5,191 nucleotides of DNA, taken from contig JAUWHM010000104.1 of the NCBI GenBank assembly GCA_030605915.1, positions 1 through 5,191 of the forward strand, read 5' to 3'. The stretch is from Nitrospirota bacterium. Its GTDB lineage: Bacteria; NPL-UPA2; JAGMAN01. Below are positions 1 to 5,191 of this stretch, piece by piece (the first letter of the stretch is position 1; each line of letters begins with the position of its first letter). The position numbers and the translations under genes were made by a program. A model generated the notes under the pieces. It saw only the letters and a program-made list of their open reading frames with translations. It searched no databases and was not told where the DNA came from.

Positions 1-788
1 CCAGTATGGTTCTAACCTTCCATCCCCATCCCCGTCGAATTCTCAAACCGGAAAATAACCTTTCCCTGTTGACTTCTACGGAACACAAGGTCAGGCTGAT
101 GGAAGGGTTGGGAGTTGGGACCTGCTTGGTGATTAATTTTAATAAAAGGTTTTCCCGGATATCTGCACGGGATTTCGTAATTAAGATTCTCTGCAGGCAG
201 TTAAAAGTTAAGGAGGTCTTAGCTGGCTCTAATTATCTATTCGGGAGGGGAGGGGAAGGCGATATCAGTCTTCTAAGAGAAATGGGGAAGCAATACGGTT
301 TCACGGTGAGGGGAGTGAGGCCGCTTGTGCGAAAGGGTCAAGCGTTGAGCAGCACCCGTATTCGCCAACTTATTCAAGAGGGATCACTATCTGAGACGGA
401 GGAACTTTTAGGACGACCTTATTCCATTTCAGGAAGAGTGATCAGGGGAAAGAGGCTCTCTCGCTGTATTGGTTATCCTACTGCCAACATTAAGTCTGAG
501 GGGGAGATGATACCTCGTGAGGGAGCTTATGCTGCCTGGGTGAAGTGGGATGGAAATATTCTCCCCGGAGTGTTAGGAATAGTGAATGGGCAGGAGGGAG
601 TGACCGAGGCACACCTATTCGATCTCCAAAGGGACCTTTATGGTCTCCAGTTAGAAGTCATCTTTATTGAGAGAATACGGGGGAGGAGGTTCTTCTCTAA
701 TCGGGAAGCGGCAAGAAGGCAGATAGAGAGGGATGCGCAGGAAGCCCGAGAAATCCTCCAGAGGAAGGGGTCAGGTCTCCACATTTGA
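1..788 (+). CDS. ribF: Bifunctional riboflavin kinase / FAD synthetase, 5'-truncated by the window edge
   Basis: RibF phosphorylates riboflavin to FMN and then adenylates FMN to FAD, both in the cytoplasm. The first complete codon in frame is at 3-5. The ATG at 6 is not the true start: it falls in the strand leading to the HPHP element (21-32), and family members carry a nucleotide-binding segment (GNFDGVHxGH type) upstream that is missing here. Visible FAD-synthetase elements are HPHP and the SSTRIR motif (348-365). The riboflavin kinase domain begins near 420 and has the ATP/Mg-binding PTAN motif (477-488, within GYPTANI) and the expected Glu in TEAHLFDL, followed by the usual DLYG strand. 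The loop before that Glu is short and lacks the common NIGxxPTF sequence (see findings). Stop is TGA at 786-788. Position before rpsO-pnp fits the truB-ribF-rpsO-pnp cluster. Identity is secure; activity of the kinase half is inferred. Confidence 0.96.
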   Translation, partial: SMVLTFHPHPRRILKPENNLSLLTSTEHKVRLMEGLGVGTCLVINFNKRFSRISARDFVIKILCRQLKVKEVLAGSNYLFGRGGEGDISLLREMGKQYGFTVRGVRPLVRKGQALSSTRIRQLIQEGSLSETEELLGRPYSISGRVIRGKRLSRCIGYPTANIKSEGEMIPREGAYAAWVKWDGNILPGVLGIVNGQEGVTEAHLFDLQRDLYGLQLEVIFIERIRGRRFFSNREAARRQIERDAQEAREILQRKGSGLHI

Positions 789-794
789 CATAAT

Positions 795-819
795 AAAAGG
801 GGACGGTTCTCTTTTTTTT
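795..819 (+). terminator. Hairpin plus T tract after ribF, likely terminator
   Basis: AAAAGGGGA (795-803) can pair with TTCTCTTTT (807-815) over a 3-nt CGG loop, giving nine pairs of which two are G-U, followed by T816-819. It starts 6 nt after the ribF stop, which suits a terminator. The stem is A/T-rich at its base and short-looped, so strength is uncertain. The core GGGGACGGTTCT also resembles a dispersed palindromic repeat (see findings), so this may be a repeat serving as a terminator. Confidence 0.45.
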
Positions 820-825
820 GTAAGT

Positions 826-849
826 TGAGGTAAATGCCTCATCTTTTTT
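826..849 (+). terminator. Second small hairpin with T-rich tail
   Basis: TGAGG (826-830) and CCTCA (837-841) form a 5-bp stem, extendable by a T-G pair to leave a 4-nt AAAT loop, followed by TCTTTTTT (842-849). The form is that of an intrinsic terminator, but the stem is short. It sits immediately upstream of the rpsO promoter, so it would protect the promoter from ribF read-through, possibly together with the hairpin at 795-819. Confidence 0.42.
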
Positions 850-864
850 ATTGACATTACCTCA
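826..864. repeat. 8-bp inverted repeat flanking the rpsO -35 box
   Basis: TGAGGTAA at 826-833 is the exact reverse complement of TTACCTCA at 857-864; the centres are 31 bp apart, about three helical turns. The left arm is shared with the small hairpin at 826-841, and the right arm starts directly after the -35 hexamer (851-856). It could be an operator-like dyad or an alternative RNA pairing in read-through transcripts. The repeat itself is visible; a role is inference. Confidence 0.4.
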
Positions 865-878
865 CCTGATGTTATACT
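851..878 (+). promoter_or_regulatory. Sigma-70 type promoter for rpsO-pnp-dut-smORF-ftsK
   Basis: A perfect -35 TTGACA (851-856) is separated by 16 nt from TATACT (873-878), one mismatch from the TATAAT consensus. Predicted transcription start is around 884-886, giving a leader of about 40 nt before the rpsO ATG. It follows two terminator-like hairpins, which is where a fresh promoter would be expected. The inverted repeat at 826-864 overlaps the -35 region. Confidence 0.8.
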
Positions 879-912
879 AAGGAGAGTATAAATCACAGAT
901 TAAAGTTTTCCT

Positions 913-917
913 GGAGG
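913..917 (+). promoter_or_regulatory. Shine-Dalgarno of rpsO
   Basis: GGAGG lies 7 nt before the ATG at 925, a strong and well-spaced site that fixes the start. A small hairpin can form with TTTTCC (906-911) pairing GGGAAG (916-921), two of the pairs being G-U, which would partly hide this site. Confidence 0.85.
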
Positions 918-924
918 GAAGAAA

Positions 925-1194
925 ATGGCTTTGACCAAGGAGCGTAGGGAAGAGACCATTAGTAAGTTTAAGGTTCATGGGAAGGATACTGGTTCTCCTG
1001 AGGTGCAGATTGCCCTTCTTACGGAGAGGATAAAGGATTTAACGGAACATTTTAAGGTCTTTAAGAAGGACCATCACAGCCGTCGTGGTCTCCTCAGGAT
1101 GGTCAGTCAACGTAGAAAGCTACTGGATTACCTGAGGAAAGAGGATAAAGATAGATACCGGGCTATTATCCAGAAGCTTGGGCTGAGAAAATAA
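925..1194 (+). CDS. rpsO: 30S ribosomal protein S15
   Basis: S15 is a primary 16S rRNA-binding protein that helps organise the central domain (platform) of the small subunit and contributes to an inter-subunit bridge. The 89-residue length matches the family exactly. Residues known in E. coli to contact the 16S rRNA are all present, shifted by one for the initiator Met: T22, G23 and Q28 in the DTGSPEVQ loop, H42, D49 and S52 in the KKDHHSRRGL segment, and Y69. The C-terminal helix is basic and ends LGLRK. It starts the operon behind its own promoter and strong Shine-Dalgarno. S15 represses its own mRNA in several bacteria; the leader here is only about 40 nt with a weak hairpin over the ribosome site, so control of that type is possible but not shown. 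pnp follows after 49 nt, the classic pairing. Confidence 0.99.
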   Translation: MALTKERREETISKFKVHGKDTGSPEVQIALLTERIKDLTEHFKVFKKDHHSRRGLLRMVSQRRKLLDYLRKEDKDRYRAIIQKLGLRK

Positions 1195-1225
1195 ATTAGC
1201 TACTGAAGGCACTGAAAACATTGAA

Positions 1226-1231
1226 AAGGAG
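1226..1231 (+). promoter_or_regulatory. Shine-Dalgarno of pnp, long spacing
   Basis: AAGGAG is the only good ribosome site in the 49-nt rpsO-pnp gap, but it stands 12 nt from the ATG at 1244, longer than usual. An in-frame TGA at 1235-1237 excludes an upstream start apart from an unlikely ATT at 1238, so the ATG is retained. I see no stable hairpin in the gap like the RNase III target found between rpsO and pnp in E. coli. Confidence 0.65.
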
Positions 1232-1243
1232 AATTGAATTAAA

Positions 1244-3349
1244 ATGGCTAAAAAAGTAGAGATAGAACTGGGAGGAAGAAAACTGAGTATGGAGACAGGC
1301 TGGATGGCCAAATTGGCTGACGGAGCGGCTACGGTGCGATACGGAGATACCGTTGTCCTGGTGACTGCAGTTGCCTCGAGGAAGATAAAAGAAGATGCTG
1401 ATTACCTTCCTCTCTTCGTTGACTATAGGGAGAAGACCTATGCGGCTGGTAAGATTCCCGGGGGCTTCTTTAAGAGGGAGGGGAGGCCGAGTGAGAAGGA
1501 GGTCCTCACTGCCCGCCTCATTGACCGACCGCTTCGCCCCCTCTTTCCATTGGGTTTCCGCAACGAAGTCCAGATCATGGCCGTTGTCCTATCAGCAGAT
1601 GCGGAAAATGACCCGGATATATTAGCGGTAATTGGAGGCTCAGCCGCCCTTGCCCTTTCCGATATCCCCATGGTGAGGCCCGTGGGAGCAGTGAGGGTGG
1701 GAAGACAGAACGGGAAATTTATCTTTAATCCTACCCATGCCCAGGTGGAAGAAGGAGAGTTAGATTTGGTGGTAGCCGGGACGAAGGATGGAGTAAACAT
1801 GGTGGATGGTAGAGCTCGTCAGATAAGTGAGGAGGTAATTCAGGAATCTCTTCTCTTTGGACACCAGGCAGTGAAACAAATCATTGATGGAATCGAGCAG
1901 TTAGTTGGGACGGCCGGAAAGGAGAAGCGCACGGTTGAATTATTCCAGGTCGATGAAGAGATAAAGCGGAGAGTTGCCGAATTTGTGAAAGGAAGAATAA
2001 CTGAAGTGGTTAGCTTGCCTGATAAAAGGCAGAGAGAAGAGCTTGGGAATACGATGGTGGAGGAGACCTTGGCCGAGTTTGCTGAAATTTACCCGGATAA
2101 AGAGACTGAGATAAAGGCCGCTCTGGACGAGATAGAGAAAGAGGAAGTGCGCCGCCGTATCATTGAAGAAGGCAAGCGGGTAGATGGGAGGGTGAGGAGT
2201 GAGATTAGACCGATCAGTTGCCAGGTGGGAATTCTCCCGCGCACCCACGGTTCAGCCATCTTCAGTCGGGGTCAGACTCAAAGCTTGGTAGTGACTACCT
2301 TGGGAACAGCTCACGATGAACAGATTTTAGATGAACTTAAGGGAGAATCATCCAAGACATTCATGCTCCACTATAACTTCCCCCCCTTCAGCGTGGGAGA
2401 GATAAGGCCAGTCAGAGGTCCGGGAAGGCGGGAGATCGGACATGGGGCCCTGGCGGAAAGGGCGCTTCGGCCGGTGCTTCCCTCAAGTGAGAAGTTTCCT
2501 TACACCATTAGAATAGTTTCCGATATCTTAGAATCAAATGGCTCCTCATCCATGGCCACTGTTTGTGGCGCTTCCCTCTGCTTAATGGATGCCGGGGTCC
2601 CTATAAAAGCCCCGGTAGCTGGCTTAGCCATAGGATTGGTTAGGGAAGGGGAAAGAGCGGTGCTCCTTACTGATATCGCTGGCATGGAAGATTATTTCGG
2701 AGACATGGACTTCAAGATAAGTGGAACGAGAGAGGGCATTACCGCTCTCCAGATGGACATAAAGGGAGAGGGAGTAACGCCTGAGATTCTGAAGGAGGCC
2801 TTTGCCCAGGCTAAGACAGCACGCCTGACTATCCTGGATAAAATGGAAGAGGTAATCCGTGAGCCTCGTCCCCAGATCTCACCGCTGGCTCCTCACATAA
2901 TCGTCATCCGGGTGCCTTTAGATAAAGTGGGAACTGTAATCGGCCCGGGAGGGAAGACCATTCGGGGAATCATTGAGAAGACGGGAGCGGAGATCGATAT
3001 TGATGATGAAGGGGAGATCACCATTTCTGCTCCTGATGAGGAATCGGCCAGGAAAGCAGTCAAGATGATCGAGTCCCTTACCGCTGATGTGGAAGTAGGA
3101 AAGATGTATTTGGGCAAGGTTAAGAAGATAACCGATTTTGGAGCATTCGTTGAGATTCTTCCTAAGCAGGAGGGTTTAGTCCATATCTCCCAGTTAGCCG
3201 ATTACCATGTGAAGCGGGTGGAAGACGAGCTGAAGGTAGGGGAGGAGATACTGGTTAAGGTTATGGATATTGACCCCCAGGGGAAGATAAGATTAAGCCG
3301 CAAAGCAGCTGCGCGGGAAAAGCAACACCAAAAGAATGGAGAAGGTTAA
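1244..3349 (+). CDS. pnp: Polynucleotide phosphorylase (polyribonucleotide nucleotidyltransferase)
   Basis: PNPase degrades RNA 3' to 5' using phosphate and releasing nucleoside diphosphates; it acts as a ring-shaped cytoplasmic trimer, often with a degradosome. The 701 residues give the full domain set. The first RNase PH-like domain (about 1-145) has the FFKR RNA-contact loop at 75-78 and the REGRPSEKE/DRPLRPLFP region. A helical linker follows. The second RNase PH domain begins near GKRVDGR (310-316) and has FSRGQTQ (340-346), the phosphate-binding SNGSSSM with serines 434-436, and the catalytic set D483, D489 and K491 in EDYFGDMDFK, matching E. coli D486, D492 and K494. A KH domain with IGPGGK at 566-571 and an S1 domain (about 616-686) complete it. 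The tail is short, ending KNGEG. The gene overlaps dut by 14 nt. All key residues are intact. Confidence 0.99.
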   Translation: MAKKVEIELGGRKLSMETGWMAKLADGAATVRYGDTVVLVTAVASRKIKEDADYLPLFVDYREKTYAAGKIPGGFFKREGRPSEKEVLTARLIDRPLRPLFPLGFRNEVQIMAVVLSADAENDPDILAVIGGSAALALSDIPMVRPVGAVRVGRQNGKFIFNPTHAQVEEGELDLVVAGTKDGVNMVDGRARQISEEVIQESLLFGHQAVKQIIDGIEQLVGTAGKEKRTVELFQVDEEIKRRVAEFVKGRITEVVSLPDKRQREELGNTMVEETLAEFAEIYPDKETEIKAALDEIEKEEVRRRIIEEGKRVDGRVRSEIRPISCQVGILPRTHGSAIFSRGQTQSLVVTTLGTAHDEQILDELKGESSKTFMLHYNFPPFSVGEIRPVRGPGRREIGHGALAERALRPVLPSSEKFPYTIRIVSDILESNGSSSMATVCGASLCLMDAGVPIKAPVAGLAIGLVREGERAVLLTDIAGMEDYFGDMDFKISGTREGITALQMDIKGEGVTPEILKEAFAQAKTARLTILDKMEEVIREPRPQISPLAPHIIVIRVPLDKVGTVIGPGGKTIRGIIEKTGAEIDIDDEGEITISAPDEESARKAVKMIESLTADVEVGKMYLGKVKKITDFGAFVEILPKQEGLVHISQLADYHVKRVEDELKVGEEILVKVMDIDPQGKIRLSRKAAAREKQHQKNGEG

Positions 3350-3785
3350 AGTCAAAATCAGGCAACTTCCAGGAAACGAAGATTTGTCTCTTCCCACCTA
3401 TATGAGCCAGGGGGCAAGCGGGATGGACCTTTATGCGGCAGTGGAGAATGAGGTTGCCCTTAAGCCTGGAGAGATAAGATTAATTCCCACTGGTATCCAG
3501 GTGGCCATTCCCGTTGGCTTTGAAGGGCAGATTCGGCCCAGAAGTGGTTTGGCCCTGAAGCATGGCCTGAGCATCGTTAACTCTCCAGGCACAGTGGACA
3601 GTGACTACCGGGGAACAGTTGGGGTTATATTAATCAACCAGAGAGAGAAATCCTTTTCCATAAAGAGGGGAGATCGGATAGCTCAATTGGTTATTTCCCC
3701 TGTCGTCCAGGCTGAACTGGAGCCAGTCGAGGAGTTAGAGAATACCAGCCGCAACCAGGGAGGATTTGGACACACGGGAACCTGA
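3336..3785 (+). CDS. dut: Deoxyuridine 5'-triphosphate nucleotidohydrolase (dUTPase)
   Basis: Homotrimeric cytoplasmic dUTPase hydrolyses dUTP to dUMP and pyrophosphate, keeping uracil out of DNA and feeding thymidylate synthesis. At 149 residues it has all five family motifs in order: motif 1 SGMDLYA (28-34), motif 2 RPRSGLA (67-73), motif 3 GTVDSDYRG (85-93) with predicted catalytic D88, motif 4 around KRGDRIAQLVI (110-120), and motif 5 RNQGGFGHTG (139-148). Motif 5 has His where Ser is most common (GGFGSTG), and the chain ends one residue later. The ATG at 3336 lies inside the end of pnp; no usable start exists further in before VKIRQL, and no good Shine-Dalgarno precedes it, so translation is probably coupled to pnp termination at 3347-3349. 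The small membrane ORF follows 3 nt after its stop. Confidence 0.98.
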   Translation: MEKVKVKIRQLPGNEDLSLPTYMSQGASGMDLYAAVENEVALKPGEIRLIPTGIQVAIPVGFEGQIRPRSGLALKHGLSIVNSPGTVDSDYRGTVGVILINQREKSFSIKRGDRIAQLVISPVVQAELEPVEELENTSRNQGGFGHTGT

Positions 3786-3788
3786 CAC

Positions 3789-3896
3789 ATGCTCTGGGAA
3801 TGGGTAGATAGAATTCAAGGCATTCTAACTTTAATTGCTCTTCCTATAGTTGCCTATTTGCTGATTAAGATTTATTTGAATACGAGAAAGAAATAG
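3789..3896 (+). CDS. Small single-span membrane protein, 35 residues, unknown function
   Basis: I do not recognise this protein. Reading from ATG at 3789 to TAG at 3894-3896 gives 35 residues. The N-terminus MLWEWVDRIQG is amphipathic with two Trp and acidic residues. About residues 11-29 form one uninterrupted hydrophobic segment (including LTLIALPIVAYLL), and the end is basic, NTRKK, which by the positive-inside rule suggests the C-terminus faces the cytoplasm. The start is 3 nt after the dut stop, and the TAG shares its G with the ftsK GTG (TAGTG), an exact fit between neighbours that argues for a real gene. Only a weak GGGA precedes it, so it may depend on ribosomes finishing dut. It would otherwise be an unexplained 110-nt gap in a tightly packed operon. 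A short leader peptide coupling ftsK translation is an alternative reading. Confidence 0.68.
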   Translation: MLWEWVDRIQGILTLIALPIVAYLLIKIYLNTRKK

Positions 3897-5191
3897 TGAA
3901 GTTTTTCTCTTTTATTAGCCAGGGCAGAAAGAATGAGATATGGGGTTTTCTGCTTCTTGCCCTGAGTATCTTTACCTTCATCAGCCTTCTGTCTTTCAAC
4001 CACAAAGATATCTCTTTTTACACCTCTTCGCCTAACAGTCCCTCCCAGAATTACGCGGGCTGGTTGGGAGCTCATTTAGCCTTCGGACTATATATTGGCT
4101 TTGGATGGGCTGCCTACTTAATACCGGCCCTGACCTTGGTCTGGTCCTTGAGCAAGTTCAGGGGAAGGGCTCCCCAGCGGCTGCATGCCAAACTCATTGG
4201 AATTCTCTTAGTTCTGATGGCCTCTTCTACCTTCCTCACCCTCAAGGATTTTGTCCGAGCTGAGACGAGGTTCAGGGTTGGAGGAGTGGTTGGCTATCTT
4301 TTCTCCAATAAGCTGGCTGATTGGTCCGGGACGGTGGGAGCTTATCTCATCGTGGCCGTCCTCTTCGCCCTGGGGATTTTATTGGCCACGGAGCTTTCCT
4401 TTACTTCCCTGGCCATCCACTTGAGCCGGAGAACAAAGACAGTGACTATCCTTCTGGGAAGAGCTGTCTGGGCAGCCGTGTCTTCCTTGAAGAAGTCGAG
4501 GAGGAGGAAGGTCCGGGTGGAGAGGAAGAGAGTGGCTCCTAAGGAGGTAATTCCGCCTCAGCCAGCCCCCAAGAAGGGGATTCCCATGGTGGAACCGACC
4601 TCTACGGTCAAATCGGCGAGCTTCCAGCTCCCTCCCTTATCCCTTCTAAATTCTCCTCCTGAAATAGAAGGAGGGAGGGAGGATGTAGTCAGAAATTCAA
4701 AGCTCCTGGAGGATGCCCTTAGAGATTTTGAAGTGGAGACCAAAGTGGTTCAGGTTAATGAGGGCCCGGTGATCACCAGTTATGAACTTGAGCCAGGCAC
4801 GGGAGTGAAGGTGCATAGCATCACTTCCCTGGCTGATGATATTGCTCTTTCTCTAAAGACACCCAGTGTCCGTATCATTGCTCCCGTTCCGGGAAAGGCA
4901 GTGGTGGGAATTGAAATGCCCAATCGCTTCCCTCGCTTCGTCTATCTGAGGGAAGTACTGAGCACCAAGGATTTTCGGGAAGCTCCTTCCAGGCTGACCA
5001 TGGCCTTAGGGACGGATATATCCGGGAATCCACTCATCAGTGATTTAGGGGAGATGCCTCATCTCTTGATTGCCGGAACCACTGGTTCGGGGAAGACAGT
5101 ATCCATCAATGCTATCATCATCAGCCTCCTTTACCGGGCTACCCCTGAGGAGATTAAGTTCTTGATGATCGATCCCAAGCGGGTGGAACTA
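3896..5191 (+). CDS. ftsK: DNA translocase FtsK/SpoIIIE family, 3'-truncated by the window edge
   Basis: FtsK is a septum-located, membrane-anchored hexameric ATPase that pumps DNA during chromosome segregation. The frame is open from the GTG at 3896 to the last base, 432 codons. The GTG is chosen because no start codon exists upstream before the in-frame TAA at 3866-3868. Only 13 residues precede the first membrane segment (about 15-34). Further hydrophobic spans lie at about 57-85, 98-116 and 145-167, giving the four-span anchor usual for the family. A charged, Pro-containing linker of only about 85-90 residues follows (roughly 177-265), much shorter than the E. coli one and similar to SpoIIIE. 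The alpha domain starts near 269 (KLLEDALRDFEVE). Walker A is GTTGSGKT at 394-401, and the window stops just after Walker B (FLMIDPK, 422-428). The rest of the motor and the DNA-reading gamma domain lie outside. Its start overlaps the small ORF's stop. Confidence 0.97.
   Translation, partial: MKFFSFISQGRKNEIWGFLLLALSIFTFISLLSFNHKDISFYTSSPNSPSQNYAGWLGAHLAFGLYIGFGWAAYLIPALTLVWSLSKFRGRAPQRLHAKLIGILLVLMASSTFLTLKDFVRAETRFRVGGVVGYLFSNKLADWSGTVGAYLIVAVLFALGILLATELSFTSLAIHLSRRTKTVTILLGRAVWAAVSSLKKSRRRKVRVERKRVAPKEVIPPQPAPKKGIPMVEPTSTVKSASFQLPPLSLLNSPPEIEGGREDVVRNSKLLEDALRDFEVETKVVQVNEGPVITSYELEPGTGVKVHSITSLADDIALSLKTPSVRIIAPVPGKAVVGIEMPNRFPRFVYLREVLSTKDFREAPSRLTMALGTDISGNPLISDLGEMPHLLIAGTTGSGKTVSINAIIISLLYRATPEEIKFLMIDPKRVEL

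Noticed and set aside
6..8. ATG at position 6 as the start of ribF
   Set aside because: It lies in the middle of a conserved strand before HPHP, and the essential N-terminal nucleotide-binding segment would be missing; the true start is left of the window.
1195..1243. Possible RNase III hairpin between rpsO and pnp as in E. coli
   Set aside because: No stem of useful length is visible in the 49 nt, so autoregulation of that exact type is not supported.
1438..1800. 120-codon open frame on the minus strand inside pnp
   Set aside because: It is antisense to the conserved RNase PH domain, has no recognisable protein features or ribosome site, and is explained by the codon bias of pnp.
1940..2248. 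102-codon open frame on the minus strand inside pnp
   Set aside because: It is a shadow of the intact pnp frame; the sense reading is fully conserved and the antisense product shows no family features.
2380..2386. Run of seven C in pnp, a possible slippage or sequencing-error site
   Set aside because: The frame is intact on both sides and reads HYNFPPFS, a conserved segment of the family, so there is no sign of a frameshift.
3872..4075. Minus-strand open frame across the ftsK start
   Set aside because: It is opposite the FtsK membrane segment and the small ORF, both supported by context; its product shows no recognisable feature.
4321..4542. Plus-strand 73-codon frame inside ftsK
   Set aside because: It lies in another frame of the FtsK membrane and linker coding sequence, and its Glu/Gly-rich end simply reflects the AGG/AAG-rich linker codons.

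Overview
The window reads as a piece of core bacterial chromosome rather than an accessory region. It carries five recognisable housekeeping genes and one unannotated small gene, all on the + strand: ribF (5' part cut off by the left edge), rpsO, pnp, dut, a 35-codon single-span membrane protein gene, and ftsK (3' part cut off by the right edge). The ribF-rpsO-pnp order is the tail of the widespread nusA-infB-rbfA-truB-ribF-rpsO-pnp cluster. Base composition is moderate, near half G+C, with purine-rich coding strands and many AGG/AGA arginine codons. The proteins are clearly bacterial and the FtsK has the short-linker SpoIIIE-like architecture. I cannot name the organism from this; an uncultured lineage outside the Proteobacteria is plausible but is inference.

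Layout. Positions 1-788 hold the C-terminal part of the bifunctional riboflavin kinase/FAD synthetase. Positions 789-924 are the only real intergenic region (136 nt). It holds two hairpin-plus-T-tract structures that look like terminators, a near-consensus sigma-70 type promoter (TTGACA, 16 nt, TATACT), an 8-bp inverted repeat spanning the -35 box, and the rpsO Shine-Dalgarno. Ribosomal protein S15 (925-1194) is followed after 49 nt by polynucleotide phosphorylase (1244-3349). From there the genes are packed: dut overlaps pnp by 14 nt, the small ORF starts 3 nt after the dut stop, and the ftsK GTG shares one base with the small ORF's TAG. I see no terminator or convincing promoter between 925 and the right edge, so rpsO-pnp-dut-smORF-ftsK is best read as one operon driven from 851-878. 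No stretch above 300 bases lacks a gene.

Function. The operon combines ribosome assembly (S15), RNA decay (PNPase), nucleotide-pool sanitation (dUTPase) and chromosome segregation at the division septum (FtsK). The undescribed item is the small membrane protein at 3789-3896, placed between dut and ftsK. Other points worth a look are a GGGGACGGTTCT-type repeat-like hairpin after ribF, the dyad around the rpsO promoter, and an atypical loop in the riboflavin kinase domain. I found no CRISPR array, tRNA, rRNA, insertion sequence, defence system or other exotic system here.
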